Of a stretch of 43,393 nucleotides of DNA, positions 15,058-24,096 are shown piece by piece. The DNA is taken from positions 1 to 43,393 of the forward strand of contig CAYRVF010000028.1 of assembly GCA_964427535.1 (NCBI GenBank), read 5' to 3'. Made by a program: the position numbers and the translations under genes. The DNA is from CAYRVF01 sp964427535. GTDB lineage: Bacteria > Chloroflexota > Ktedonobacteria > Ktedonobacterales > JADMIN01. The notes below the pieces were generated by a model. The model ran no database searches, had not been told where the DNA came from, and worked only from the letters and a program-made list of their open reading frames with translations. The first letter of the stretch is position 1. Every line of letters starts with the position of its first letter.

Positions 15058-18000
15058 ATGAGCAACGCGGAGATACCAAAGGTTGGCATCATCACGGCGG
15101 CGAGGAAGATGCGCGGGAATCGCGATGCGACACTGATCGAGTTTGCCATGGACCTCGCCCGCGAGAGCGGCCCCATCTTTCAATTGCCTGGCTCGGGACC
15201 GCGCAGACTGATGGTCACGAACTTTGCGCTGGCGAACGAGCTCTACGACGAAAAGCGGTTCGACAAGTCGCTGGGGATGGGGCTGAAAGAGCGCCGGGCG
15301 ATGGTCGGCGACGGACTGTTCACGTCCTACACGTATGAGCCGAACTGGCGGAAGGCGCATAACATCCTCATGCCCACCTTCAGCCGTCAGGCCATGAAGG
15401 GCTACATGCCACAAATGCTGGATCTCGCGAACCAGCTGATGCTGAAGTGGGAACGGCTCAATCCCGATGACATCATCGACGTGCCGCAGGACACGACGCG
15501 GCTCACGATGGATACGATTGGCCTGTGTGGCTTCAGTTACCGCTTCAACTCATTCTACCGGACCGACCAGCATCCCTTCGTCGCCGCCATGTCCGACTCT
15601 CTTACCAAAGCGACGCAGAAGATGGCCGGTGGCGAGCATCCACTCGTCGATACCCTCCTCGACGCGCTGACACAGTGGATGCGTCCGTCGTCTGTGGAGG
15701 ATGGCTCTGACATCAAAGATCCGGAGCTGCTCCACGACCGCGAGGTCATGAATGCCACCGTCGATGAGATCATTCGGGTGCGGAAGGCGCAGGGAGCGGA
15801 CGCCATCGCTGCGCAGCACGACCTGCTGAGCTACATGCTCACCGGCGTCGATAAGGAGTCGGGTGAGAAGCTGGAGGACGTCACCATTCGCTCNNNNNNN
15901 NNNGGGCTGCTCTCCTTCGCACTCTACTTCCTGCTGAAGAATCCGGATGTCGTGCAGCGCGCCTACGCTGAGGTTGACCGTGTGCTGGGCAGTGACCTCA
16001 GCGTGTCGCCGACCTTCGATCAGGTCCATCACCTGAGCTATGTCACTCAGATCCTGAAGGAATCGCTGCGCCTGTGGCCGACGGCGCCCGCGTACAGCAA
16101 GGCGCCCTACGAGGAAACGACGCTCGGCGGCACCTATCACGTGTCGCCGGACGACGTGATCTCCATTCTGGTGCCGATGCTGCATCGCGACCAATCGATC
16201 TGGGGTCCCGACGCGGAAGTCTTCAATCCCGACAACTTTAGTCCCGAGGCAGAGCGAGCGCGACCCGCGAATGCGTACATGCCATTCGGGTCTGGGCAGC
16301 GCGCGTGCATCGGGCGAGAGTTCGCCATGCAGGAAGCGACGCTCGTGCTGGGCATGCTGCTACAACGCTTCGAGTTCATCGATTTCGAGAGCTACCAGCT
16401 TGAGCTCAAGCAAACGCTGACAATCAAGCCCAACAACTTCAGAATCAAGATTCGCCCGCGCACGCAGCGGATCGAGATGCCCATCGTTTCGGCTCCCGCG
16501 CTCAAGACGGCGGCGCGCTCGGCGGACGAGACGCTGGCGGCAGTAGCGGCGGATGTGGCGGAGACGGAGGCTGGCGCACACGATACGCCGTTGCTCGTGC
16601 TGTTTGGCTCGAATCTCGGCACATCCGAAGAGTTGGCGCACACCATCGCGACGGGCGGCAAGTCGCACGGCTACCGCGTGACGGTCGCGCCGCTCGACGA
16701 CTATACTGAGAAGCTGCCGACGACGGGCGCCGTCGTCATCGTCACGTCATCGTACAACGGCACGCCGCCCGACGACGCCGCGCGGTTCTGCGACTGGCTG
16801 CGTGACAACTCGCTCGGCCCCGATACCCTGAAGGGGGTGCGCTATACTGTCTTTGGCTGCGGCAATCACGAGTGGACGGCGACCTATCAGGCCATTCCGC
16901 ATCTGATCGACAGCAAGCTGGAGGAACACGGCGCACACCGCGTCTACGCACGCGGCGAGGGCGACGCCGCCCGTGACCTGGACGACGAGTTCCAGGACTG
17001 GTACGGCCCACTCTGGAAGGCGCTTGGCGAGGCGCTCTCGCTGGAGACGGCGGCGGAAGCCGAGCCCGCTCCGACGGCGGCGTCCGGCAGGATGTATCAG
17101 GTCGAGCGTGTCAGCGCGCCGGTCGCTCCGATCATCGCCGCGTATGGCGTGCGGTCGCTGACGATTCGCGACAACCACGAGCTGCAGCACGCGAACGGGA
17201 CGGGCACGCCCGAGCGATCGACGCGCCACATCGAGGTTGTGCTGCCAGAGGGCGTCTCGTACCACACCGGCGATCATCTGGGCGTGCTGCCGCGCAATCG
17301 CCCGGCCCTCTTGCAGCGTGTGCTCGCACGCTTCCACCTGCCGGGCGACGCCTACATCTGCATCTCCCGGAGCAGCGGTGGCGCCGCTGGTTTGCCGCTC
17401 GACGAGCCGATTCCCGTCATCGAGCTGCTCTCGCACTACGTCGAGCTGCAAGAGGTGGCCTCACGCGCGAATATCGCCGTGCTGGCGACGTATACCGAGT
17501 CGCCGGAGGAGAAACAGCGCCTGCTGGCCCTCGCGGACAGTGCGCGCTACGCGGAGGATGTGCTTGCGAAGCGCCTGACCGTGCTCGACCTGCTAGAGAT
17601 GTTCCCCTCCTGCGCATTGCCCTTCAACGTCTTTCTGGAGCTGATGCATCCGCTGCGGGTGCGCTACTACTCCATCTCGTCGTCGCCGGCAATGGATGCG
17701 CGCGTCGCCTCGATCACCGTGGCGCTGGTCAACGGTCCGGCGCGGTCGGGGCGTGGCACCTACGAGGGCATCAGCTCGTCGTATCTGGCGTACCATCCGG
17801 TCGAGAGCGTCATCGACGGCTTCACGCACAGTCCGCACATGGCCTTCCATCCGCCCGATGACACGACGCCAATCATCATGATCGGCCCAGGCACGGGGCT
17901 CGCGCCCTTCCGCGGCTTCCTGCAGGAGCGTGCCGCCCGTAAGGCGCGCGGCGAGCCGCTAGGACCCGCGCTGCTGTTCTTCGGCTGCCGCCACCCCGAG

Positions 18001-18330
18001 CAGGATTACCTCTACCGCGATGAGCTGGAGGCGTTCCAGGCGCAGGGCATCGTGACGCTCTATCCGGCGTTCTCGCGCGTAGAGGGTCAGCCCAAAGCCT
18101 ATGTGCAGGATGTGATGCGCCAGCGGGCCGACGAGGTCTGGAACATGATCGAGCAAGGCGCCATCATCTACATCTGCGGCGATGGCGGCACGATGGAGCC
18201 CGCCGTGCGCAAGTCCCTCGAAGAGCTGTACTCGGCACGAGCGGGCGACGACGCGCAAGACGCTCCGCACTGGATGGCGGACCTGCGCGAGCATCAGCGC
18301 TACCTCGCCGACGTGTGGGCCAACGGCTAG
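15058..18330 (+). CDS. Self-sufficient cytochrome P450 (CYP102/P450-BM3-like)
   Basis: A fusion of a fatty-acid-hydroxylase P450 and its diflavin reductase, 1090 residues as assembled (about 1050 in P450-BM3). The start at 15058 (MSNAEIP) has AAAGGA and AAGGG upstream. The P450 part shows FTSYTYEPNWRKAHNILMP (C-helix), ESLRLWP (E-x-x-R) and FGSGQRACIG with the haem Cys at codon 417. Then come a flavodoxin domain (VLFGSNLGTSEELA, near residue 508), the FAD domain (RYYSISSSP) and the NADPH part (MIGPGTGLAPFRGFLQ), ending YLADVWANG. A 10-N run at 15894-15903 replaces the oxygen-binding I-helix motif. Family members hydroxylate long-chain fatty acids near the omega end using NADPH and O2. A TetR repressor usually lies next to such genes; none is here. 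Confidence 0.95.
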   Translation: MSNAEIPKVGIITAARKMRGNRDATLIEFAMDLARESGPIFQLPGSGPRRLMVTNFALANELYDEKRFDKSLGMGLKERRAMVGDGLFTSYTYEPNWRKAHNILMPTFSRQAMKGYMPQMLDLANQLMLKWERLNPDDIIDVPQDTTRLTMDTIGLCGFSYRFNSFYRTDQHPFVAAMSDSLTKATQKMAGGEHPLVDTLLDALTQWMRPSSVEDGSDIKDPELLHDREVMNATVDEIIRVRKAQGADAIAAQHDLLSYMLTGVDKESGEKLEDVTIRXXXXGLLSFALYFLLKNPDVVQRAYAEVDRVLGSDLSVSPTFDQVHHLSYVTQILKESLRLWPTAPAYSKAPYEETTLGGTYHVSPDDVISILVPMLHRDQSIWGPDAEVFNPDNFSPEAERARPANAYMPFGSGQRACIGREFAMQEATLVLGMLLQRFEFIDFESYQLELKQTLTIKPNNFRIKIRPRTQRIEMPIVSAPALKTAARSADETLAAVAADVAETEAGAHDTPLLVLFGSNLGTSEELAHTIATGGKSHGYRVTVAPLDDYTEKLPTTGAVVIVTSSYNGTPPDDAARFCDWLRDNSLGPDTLKGVRYTVFGCGNHEWTATYQAIPHLIDSKLEEHGAHRVYARGEGDAARDLDDEFQDWYGPLWKALGEALSLETAAEAEPAPTAASGRMYQVERVSAPVAPIIAAYGVRSLTIRDNHELQHANGTGTPERSTRHIEVVLPEGVSYHTGDHLGVLPRNRPALLQRVLARFHLPGDAYICISRSSGGAAGLPLDEPIPVIELLSHYVELQEVASRANIAVLATYTESPEEKQRLLALADSARYAEDVLAKRLTVLDLLEMFPSCALPFNVFLELMHPLRVRYYSISSSPAMDARVASITVALVNGPARSGRGTYEGISSSYLAYHPVESVIDGFTHSPHMAFHPPDDTTPIIMIGPGTGLAPFRGFLQERAARKARGEPLGPALLFFGCRHPEQDYLYRDELEAFQAQGIVTLYPAFSRVEGQPKAYVQDVMRQRADEVWNMIEQGAIIYICGDGGTMEPAVRKSLEELYSARAGDDAQDAPHWMADLREHQRYLADVWANG
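15894..15903. other. 10-N assembly gap inside the P450 gene
   Basis: The run falls between LEDVTIR and GLLSFALYFLL. In P450-BM3 about 15 residues, including the AGHETT motif, fill this place; here only four codons are left. About 33 bases are therefore probably missing, and the frame survives. Confidence 0.9.
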
Positions 18331-18363
18331 ACGAGCACCGTGGTCGTGGGAAGAGGCGAGAGC

Positions 18364-18957
18364 ATGAAGAAGACATCTCTGGAGGACCTCGCGAGCGAGT
18401 GGTGGACCGTCGGGCTGCGCGGGGTGCTCGCCATCGCCGTTGGCATCGCCGTCGTCGTGTCACCTGTCCCGCACGTCGATCACCTCTTGCGCGTGTTCGG
18501 TGTCTATCTTCTGGTTGACGGCGTGCTGGTGCTGCTCACGGCGGCCGTCGCGATTCGGGACCATCAGGGCTGGGTGCGTCCGGCCATCAATGGCGCGCTT
18601 GGCGTGTATTTCGGGTACATCAACATTGCCGACACCGGGCTTCCCGCGTCCACACGCGCGGATCTCGTCGCGCTCCGTACATTCCTGCTGGGTGTGTCCG
18701 GGCTGCTGGTCGCCTGGGAGGTGCGCGGTGTGTTGCCTGATACCCTACCGCAATGGCTGCTCGCACTGGCGGCAATTGGTTCCATTCTCTTCAGCCTGGT
18801 GATCTTCTTCGGCCCCGCCATCGATGCGAAGGCACTGGGCAGGCTCGATTGGCTGGGCGCGCTCTATCTGGTCGTGTTTGGCTGCCTGCTGCTGCTCGTG
18901 GCGGCCCGTTCACGAACATTGCTGGTCCACACGCGCGTGACTGGGGTGACGGTGTAG
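18364..18957 (+). CDS. HdeD-like (DUF308) membrane protein
   Basis: 197 residues; start at 18364 (MKKTSLEDL) with GAGGCGAGAGC before it. Six hydrophobic helices come in three pairs, as in HdeD, whose repeats arose by duplication: GVLAIAVGIAVVVSP, VYLLVDGVLVLLTAAVAI, LGVYFGYINIA, LLGVSGLLVAWEV, LLALAAIGSILFSLVIFF and LGALYLVVFGCLLLLVAA. In enteric bacteria HdeD helps acid resistance at high cell density; here the role is unknown. The gene starts 33 bases after the P450 stop and is probably cotranscribed with it. Confidence 0.83.
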   Translation: MKKTSLEDLASEWWTVGLRGVLAIAVGIAVVVSPVPHVDHLLRVFGVYLLVDGVLVLLTAAVAIRDHQGWVRPAINGALGVYFGYINIADTGLPASTRADLVALRTFLLGVSGLLVAWEVRGVLPDTLPQWLLALAAIGSILFSLVIFFGPAIDAKALGRLDWLGALYLVVFGCLLLLVAARSRTLLVHTRVTGVTV

Positions 18958-19007
18958 GCGACGCCGTTCGTTCGGTGGTGAGGAACCGGTCCACAGCGGC
19001 CATTTCA

Positions 19008-19066
19008 GACGCGGCGACGAGGGGCTCATCAATCGCCAGAGACTGAACGTCTCTGCACGCCGCGTC
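19008..19066. terminator. Two-tier hairpin after the P450-HdeD genes
   Basis: An outer 9-bp stem (GACGCGGCG at 19008-19016 with CGCCGCGTC at 19058-19066) encloses an inner perfect stem-loop CAGAGAC-TGAAC-GTCTCTG (19037-19055). It starts 50 bases after the HdeD-like stop. It may be a terminator or a structured RNA; no T run follows. The rest of 18958-19312 holds only the inverted repeat at 19178. Confidence 0.45.
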
Positions 19067-19177
19067 GCCCGTTAGATGTGTGTGGTCCTCTGTTGCGTGT
19101 GCCGCTCCGATCAGCCACATTCGGGCCATGCAAGTGCAACCTCACGCACCGGAAGTGGGTTCCAGTCTCCAGAGCGG

Positions 19178-19205
19178 GATATATCGCGCTATGTGGCGAT
19201 ACATC
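19178..19205. repeat. Inverted repeat upstream of the acetyltransferase gene
   Basis: GATATATCGC and GCGATACATC (10 bp, one mismatch) are separated by eight bases. The site ends 107 bases before the GNAT start and could be an operator. No matching promoter is clear. Confidence 0.3.
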
Positions 19206-19312
19206 GCAGCGTAGATATGAAGAGTGCATGCACTGCTTCAGCGCGTGAGCGAGCCAGGGATGCAGCTCGCCAGTGACGCTACGATAGGCGATATCCGTGA
19301 AGGAATTGGCTC

Positions 19313-19909
19313 ATGGTTTCCTACCAACACCTCTACAGGCCGCGGGTCGTCGAGCCAGTCCCAGCGCTCCGGCCTGTCGCGCGCTGGAGAGCGCCGAGAA
19401 TTGTCGTGCTCCCGGATGGGGGTGTGTTGCTGGTGCGCGCGGCCCGGTCGGATGATGCGGAGCGGCTGCGGCGCATGTTTTACCGGCTCTCATCTGATAC
19501 TCGCTACCGCTGGTTTTTCGCTGGTGTGCCACAAGTGCCACACTGGGCGGAGCGAGTCGCCGCGCTGGCCACGAGCGATGACCCGGCGAGCGGGATGCTG
19601 GTTGCGCTATCTGGCGGCGAAGTAGTCGGCTTTGCGCGCTATGACCTCGATGCATCCGCGCCCGAGCGCACCGTCGAGGTCAGCATGCTGATCGAGGACG
19701 CCTGGCAGTCGCGCGGTCTCGGTTCCCGGCTGGCGCGCGCCCTCCGCACCGAGGCGCACCGACGGGATATGACGTCCATCACGGCGCGCATTCTGAGCGA
19801 GAACCGGCGGGCGGTGCGGCTGGCGGTCAAGACGCTACCTGGCGCGAAGGTCACGTGGGCGAGCGGCGAGGTCGACGTGTGCGCGCGTTTGCTGCCACCC
19901 GATGCGTAA
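19313..19909 (+). CDS. GNAT family N-acetyltransferase
   Basis: 198 residues, start at 19313 with AAGGA eight bases upstream. After a head of about 40 residues, the GNAT fold runs from VLLVRAARSDDAERLRRMF. Motif A, the acetyl-CoA pyrophosphate loop, is VSMLIEDAWQSRGLGSRL (Q/R-x-x-G-x-G), and the later helix ends in SENRRAVRLAVKTL, where GNATs usually have N-x-x-A. RLSSDTRYRWFF resembles the start of GNAT domains in protein-acetylating enzymes of the Pat type, but no cyclic-nucleotide or ligase domain is attached. The substrate is unknown. It stands alone, convergent with the membrane gene at 19971. Confidence 0.9.
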   Translation: MVSYQHLYRPRVVEPVPALRPVARWRAPRIVVLPDGGVLLVRAARSDDAERLRRMFYRLSSDTRYRWFFAGVPQVPHWAERVAALATSDDPASGMLVALSGGEVVGFARYDLDASAPERTVEVSMLIEDAWQSRGLGSRLARALRTEAHRRDMTSITARILSENRRAVRLAVKTLPGAKVTWASGEVDVCARLLPPDA

Positions 19910-19970
19910 ATAGACAACCGCCGGGAGCGAATAGGGTGTCCACTCTCTCCCGGCTCCCCGGCTGTGCGCG

Positions 19971-20654
19971 CTATGCCCCCACGTCCACGCGCTCGTCCGC
20001 TGTCGGTGCCTTGGCCACGCTCCTGCTCGCGACGAGCACCGCGATGGCGGCGGCGAGGAACCATAGGCCCTGAACCGCCGAAAGCACGTTCACGATGCCC
20101 TGCAGCGAATCGTCGAAAAGGACGACTCCACCCAGCACGAGGAACACGCCGCCAAGCAGGAACGCCAGATAGGCGAACGCGCGCGGCAGCACACGCGAGC
20201 CGAGGATGACCACGCCGATAGGGATGAAGACCGCCGGAGCCGCGATCATCGAGTAGGCATGTTGGATCGCCTTGACGAGCTCCAGGCTCAGGGCGACCTG
20301 CGCGGCGTTCCCGCTTGCCGCGCCCTGGAGGGTGAGCAGATACCACGTCACCTCGATGAGACTGACGACTACCAGGATCGTACCGCCGAGCAGGGTTAGC
20401 AGAGCCGCGATGCGTGACGCCCATCCAGCGATGACGACGACGGCGACGAGAAACGCGATGCATAACAACGCGCCAATGTCTTGCATCCACCCTCCCAGGA
20501 GGATGGCGGTGCGATGCTGTTGCTCGAACACGATCACCTGGGAGACGGAGGCTCCTACCGGTGGCCCCGGATTGAGGCTGAAGCCGCTGATCAGAATGAC
20601 GACGCCGAGCAGGCCGCAGATACCGGTCAACCTGTACACCGCTTGTGTGCTCAT
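19971..20654 (-). CDS. DUF4386-like membrane protein
   Basis: 227 residues; the start at 20654 (MSTQAVYRLTG) has AAGGAG eight bases upstream, better than the frame start at 20681. It has about seven helices, among them LTGICGLLGVVILISGF, IGALLCIAFLVAVVVIAGW, IAALLTLLGGTILVVVSLIE, AYSMIAAPAVFIPIGVVILG, AFAYLAFLLGGVFLVLGGVV and LWFLAAAIAVLVASRS. The layout resembles DUF4386 proteins, of unknown function. It lies just downstream of the mftE-like gene on the same strand but 145 bases away, with its own possible control region at 20761. Confidence 0.72.
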   Translation of the reverse strand: MSTQAVYRLTGICGLLGVVILISGFSLNPGPPVGASVSQVIVFEQQHRTAILLGGWMQDIGALLCIAFLVAVVVIAGWASRIAALLTLLGGTILVVVSLIEVTWYLLTLQGAASGNAAQVALSLELVKAIQHAYSMIAAPAVFIPIGVVILGSRVLPRAFAYLAFLLGGVFLVLGGVVLFDDSLQGIVNVLSAVQGLWFLAAAIAVLVASRSVAKAPTADERVDVGA

Positions 20655-20760
20655 GCTCTCCGCTCCTTGGGGCGTTCCCATTGGTTCGCTGGACGTTATC
20701 CGACTCTATGGTACGGGAACCGGGACGGGCGGTACAGTCCCGATTGTCAGCAGCGGGAGA

Positions 20761-20772
20761 TGACAAGTGTCA
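20761..20772. promoter_or_regulatory. Short palindrome upstream of the DUF4386-like gene
   Basis: TGACA-AG-TGTCA is a perfect short dyad between mftE and the next gene. A 6-bp hairpin (CGGGAC at 20721 with GTCCCG at 20737) lies beside it. It may mark the end of the redox operon. Confidence 0.25.
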
Positions 20773-20799
20773 CATGTGTCCGCGCTCGTCGGGTACCCT

Positions 20800-21582
20800 T
20801 CAACCCGCGTCGCGCGTGTCTCGTTGCATGCGGACGTACTCGGCGAGGGCGGCGGCGATCTCCTCCAGGTACCGGCGCCCGCGCTCGGCGGATGCGCGGC
20901 GTGGGTCGCCCAGGACGCCGTTAGGGGTGACGGGGCGCAGCCCGGACGCTCGTAGTTGGGGCAGCAGCTTCTCTGCTTCGGCGACGACGCCTGGCTCGGC
21001 GTGATCCATGCGCACGAGATCGGCGGCGAGCGCGAGCAGCTGCGAGGTCTCGCTCTCACCGGCGTGCAGGCCCGCGACGTCTTCGGGTACGTCCGTCCGG
21101 TGGGTGCGTGCCGCCACGTCGCGAGCCGCGTCCAGGTCGGTCAGGGCAATGACTCGCAGGCCAGGCATCTCCTCGCGTAGCCACTCGACGCCCAGGGCGA
21201 TCGCGTCGTAGTTGCCGCCATGCGCGCTGAGGATCACCAATGACGCGAAGCCGCTGCGGACGGCGCTTCTGCCGATGTCGGCGAGCAGCCCGGTGAGCGT
21301 CGTCTTGGAGAGACTGAGGGTGCCGGCGAAGCCGAGATGTTCATCGGAGGTGCCGAGCGGCACAATCGGAGCGACGAGTGTCCGGCCGAGACGCGCCGCA
21401 ACCGTCTCGGCAAGCGCACTGGCGATGAGCGTGTCGGTCGCCAGTGGCAGATGTGGACCGTGCTGCTCGGTCGCGCCCAGCATCACCAGCAGCGTATCGG
21501 CCTCGCCATCGCCGACGAGCGTGTCCACCTCGGGCCAGGTGTAGTCCGCCAGCCACAACGACCGCCGCATGCTGTCTTCCAT
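20800..21582 (-). CDS. mftE: Creatininase-family peptidase, MftE-like
   Basis: 260 residues from ATG 21582, 13 bases after the ETF-beta stop; ATG 21570 is an alternative start. The metal site of the creatininase family is present: E39, H41 and D50 in ATEQHGPHLPLATDT, H121 in SAHGGNYD and E176 in HAGESETS. In the mycofactocin pathway MftE is the peptidase that cuts the decarboxylated, cross-linked Val-Tyr end off the MftA precursor, giving AHDP. Its place at the end of an ETF/OYE/SDR cluster of mycofactocin type supports this call over creatinine amidohydrolase. The other pathway genes are not in the window, so a different amidohydrolase role stays possible. Confidence 0.82.
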   Translation of the reverse strand: MEDSMRRSLWLADYTWPEVDTLVGDGEADTLLVMLGATEQHGPHLPLATDTLIASALAETVAARLGRTLVAPIVPLGTSDEHLGFAGTLSLSKTTLTGLLADIGRSAVRSGFASLVILSAHGGNYDAIALGVEWLREEMPGLRVIALTDLDAARDVAARTHRTDVPEDVAGLHAGESETSQLLALAADLVRMDHAEPGVVAEAEKLLPQLRASGLRPVTPNGVLGDPRRASAERGRRYLEEIAAALAEYVRMQRDTRDAG

Positions 21583-21595
21583 GTGCCAGTCTCGT

Positions 21596-22456
21596 CTACA
21601 GATAGTGCCGCTCGGCCAGCAGCGCCAGAATCCGCTCCACCGCCTCGTCTGGGGGGCCGTCGAAGAGCGTGCTGGTGGAGCTGGCCTTGCCAGTGCCCAG
21701 AATCGCGGCGAGCCGTTCGGCGACGGGCGCCTCCTCATCCGGCGCGATGGCTGCGCGGTGCGGTCGCGGCCGTGGCGGATGCGTGCCGAGCAGCCGGGGT
21801 GCGGGCGACTCTGATGGACGGGGCGGGCGCACGACTGGTATCGCAGCCTGCTGGGCGGCGAGGACGGCGGGCAACGACGCGGAGAGCGGCTCGATCACGC
21901 CCGGCTCGATTGCGACCACGGCGGGCAGCTCTACCTCCAGCTCCTCGCGCACGCCGCGATCGAGACGGCTGCGGACACGCGCCGTGCGCCCATCCTCGCC
22001 AGGCGTTAGCGCCTCGACAGAGGTGACTTGCGGCAGCGCCAGAACGTCGGCGAGCAGCGGGCCGAGCGCGTTCGGCCCCTGATCGGGACCGCGATTGCCG
22101 AGCAGCAGCAGATCATATGCCTCCGGGTGAAGGACCGCTGCCAGCGCGCGGGCGAGGCTCAGTGTGTCCGCGTCGGCAAGCAAGGTGTCCCACACGCGGG
22201 TGATATGCTTCGCGCCTAACGCCAGGCATTCGCGCAGCGCCGCATCGGCCGCGTGTGGCCCGGCGCAGTACGCATCGGCTGTATGTGCGCCGCTTGGCTG
22301 GCCGCCGGTCGCGAGCCGCAGCGCCAGCTCAAGCGCGGTGCGGCTGGAGGGCGAGAGGATGGCGACGACGCGCGACATGTCGATCGCGCCGGTGAGCGGG
22401 TCCGGCTCGACGGATGCGGGGTCCCATATCTGCTCGACGATCACGGCGATACGCAT
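21596..22456 (-). CDS. etfB: Electron transfer flavoprotein beta subunit, mycofactocin-associated type
   Basis: 286 residues. The ETF alpha/beta fold starts MRIAVIVEQIWDPASVEPDP, matching the family start (K-Q-V-P-D replaced by E-Q-I-W-D), then TGAIDMSRVVAILSPSSRTALELALRLA. The nucleotide-binding signature LLLLGNRGPDQGPNALGPLLADVL diverges from the usual GKQAIDGD. A long Pro/Ala-rich insert (about residues 203-250) precedes the C-terminal helix. With ETF alpha it should carry one electron pair from dehydrogenases to the FixC-like quinone reductase. It sits 27 bases after fixX and before mftE. The split from etfA by the fixC and fixX genes is unusual; Fix operons normally keep fixA and fixB adjacent. 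Confidence 0.85.
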   Translation of the reverse strand: MRIAVIVEQIWDPASVEPDPLTGAIDMSRVVAILSPSSRTALELALRLATGGQPSGAHTADAYCAGPHAADAALRECLALGAKHITRVWDTLLADADTLSLARALAAVLHPEAYDLLLLGNRGPDQGPNALGPLLADVLALPQVTSVEALTPGEDGRTARVRSRLDRGVREELEVELPAVVAIEPGVIEPLSASLPAVLAAQQAAIPVVRPPRPSESPAPRLLGTHPPRPRPHRAAIAPDEEAPVAERLAAILGTGKASSTSTLFDGPPDEAVERILALLAERHYL

Positions 22457-22483
22457 GCGGATAACCGTCCGATCTCCAGCGTC

Positions 22484-22792
22484 TCAGGAGTCGCGGAACG
22501 AGACGCCGTAGCCGCCGCGCGGGTAGTGCCAGGTGATGGCGCCCTCGCGGTTGCAGGCGACGTAGCAGCTCCCGCACTCGAAGCACTGCTCGTAGTTGAA
22601 CAGGATGGAGCCATCGGAGAGCAGGCTGAACAGATTCGCCGGACAGACATAGACGCACGAGTGGAGCGTGCATTCCTGGCAGATGGCGCTATCGACGACG
22701 ATGTGCGGTTCGCTGTCCACGCGGAAGCGCACCGTGGTCATCTTCTCTTGCAGCGTCGTCTCCGGGACCGTGTTCGTGACCTTGGTTACCAT
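22484..22792 (-). CDS. fixX: FixX-like ferredoxin
   Basis: 102 residues from ATG 22792, with GGAGGGAG about nine bases upstream. An in-frame ATG at 22816 lacks a site. The start overlaps the end of fixC by seven bases. Eight Cys are arranged as C38, C41, C46, C50 and C70, C73, C76, C80, the second set as CFECGSCYVAC. The C-terminal WHYPRGGYGVSFRDS is the FixX hallmark. Classical FixX proteins often keep only the second Cys set; here both are complete, so two [4Fe-4S] clusters are possible. It should complete the FixC flavoprotein to make an ETF:quinone oxidoreductase. Confidence 0.9.
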   Translation of the reverse strand: MVTKVTNTVPETTLQEKMTTVRFRVDSEPHIVVDSAICQECTLHSCVYVCPANLFSLLSDGSILFNYEQCFECGSCYVACNREGAITWHYPRGGYGVSFRDS

Positions 22793-24096
22793 CCGAGCGC
22801 TCTCCCTCCATCCCATACGTCGCGTAGCAGGCGTCGCATCGGCAGCTTGCTCTTGCGAATTTCCCCCAGCACCGTCGGCACCAGCTTGCGCTTGGGCTGT
22901 CCCCGGGAGCGAAAGACCTGCTCGGCGACGTTCGTCGCGATCTGGGGAAAGACCGTCTGCAGGTCGTGGGCGTTGACGAATCTGGGCGCGCTCCGATACG
23001 CACGGAAGTCGCGCAGCACGAAGCTCTTCTTCAGCCGCTCCTCGTAGCCCTTGAGCACGCGCGCCGAACTGTCGCCACGTTTGAGCGCGGCGAGCGCGGT
23101 CTGCCCGGCGGCGGCGCCCGACGCGATGGCGTAGTTGATGCCTTCGAGGTAGAGGCCGGTGGCGAAGCAGAGCCCCGCCGCGTCGCCCGTCACCATCATG
23201 CCGTCGGTGTAGAGCTTCGGCAGCATGTCCCAGCCTGCCTCGGGAATCATATGGGCCGAGTATTCCACCAGACGCGCGCCGCGCACCAGCGGCCGGACCG
23301 ACGGGTGTGACTTGAAGAGCTCCAGCAGGTCGTACGCGCGCACACGCCGCTCGGCCAGCGAGGAGAGCTGGACGATGACGCCCAGCGAGAGCGTCTGCCG
23401 GTTGGTGTAGAGGAATCCGCCACCATACACGTCGCTGGTGATCGAGCCGATGTATTCCTGCGCGGTGCCCTCGTCGCCGGTCAGCCCGAATCGGTCCTCG
23501 ATCACCTGCTCGTCAAGCGCGAGCACTTCTTTCACACCAAGCGAGATCTCGTGCGCGGCGAACTCGCGTTGCAGGCCCGCCCGTTTGGCGAGGAATGCGT
23601 TGACGCCATCCGCCGCGATGACCACCGGCGCCTCGATCTCGCCGCCCTCGCGTCGGACGCGCACGCCGCTGATCCGCCCGGCTCCGTCGCGCAGCACGTC
23701 GTCGGCCACCGTCTCGTTGAGCAGCGTGGCCCCGGCGGCGACGGCCTGATCGGCGAGCCAGCGGTCGAAATGCGGACGCAGGATGGTGAAAGCGTTGTAG
23801 GGTGCCTCGCCGAAGCGCTGCGTCTTCACGTCCATCGCGATGGAGGAATCGGGCGACGTCATCACGACGACGCGCCGGGTCAGATAGCGCTCGACGGGGG
23901 CGCTCTCCCAGAAACGCGGAATCAGCTCGTCGAGCACCGGCGTGCCATAGAATGCGGCACCCGAGACGTTCTTGCTGCCGGGGAACTCGCCGCGCTCCAG
24001 CAGCAACACCCGGTAGCCCGCGCGGGCAATGACGAGCGCGGCGGCGCTCCCCGCTGGTCCCGCGCCCACGACGATCGTGTCGAAGCGCACGCTCAT
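22786..24096 (-). CDS. fixC: FixC-like ETF:quinone oxidoreductase flavoprotein
   Basis: 436 residues, usual for FixC. The N-terminus binds FAD: TIVVGAGPAGSAAALVIARAG (G-x-G-x-x-G) ending in the acidic LLLERG. The family signature GSKNVSGAAFYG follows, and the second FAD motif is MMVTGDAAGLCFATGLYLEG. FixC accepts electrons from ETF and, with FixX, passes them to quinone in the membrane. Its start overlaps the etfA stop as ATGA, and its stop overlaps fixX, so the three are translationally coupled. The C-terminal region (QVFRSRGQPKRKLVPTVLG) is basic. Confidence 0.93.
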   Translation of the reverse strand: MSVRFDTIVVGAGPAGSAAALVIARAGYRVLLLERGEFPGSKNVSGAAFYGTPVLDELIPRFWESAPVERYLTRRVVVMTSPDSSIAMDVKTQRFGEAPYNAFTILRPHFDRWLADQAVAAGATLLNETVADDVLRDGAGRISGVRVRREGGEIEAPVVIAADGVNAFLAKRAGLQREFAAHEISLGVKEVLALDEQVIEDRFGLTGDEGTAQEYIGSITSDVYGGGFLYTNRQTLSLGVIVQLSSLAERRVRAYDLLELFKSHPSVRPLVRGARLVEYSAHMIPEAGWDMLPKLYTDGMMVTGDAAGLCFATGLYLEGINYAIASGAAAGQTALAALKRGDSSARVLKGYEERLKKSFVLRDFRAYRSAPRFVNAHDLQTVFPQIATNVAEQVFRSRGQPKRKLVPTVLGEIRKSKLPMRRLLRDVWDGGRALGW

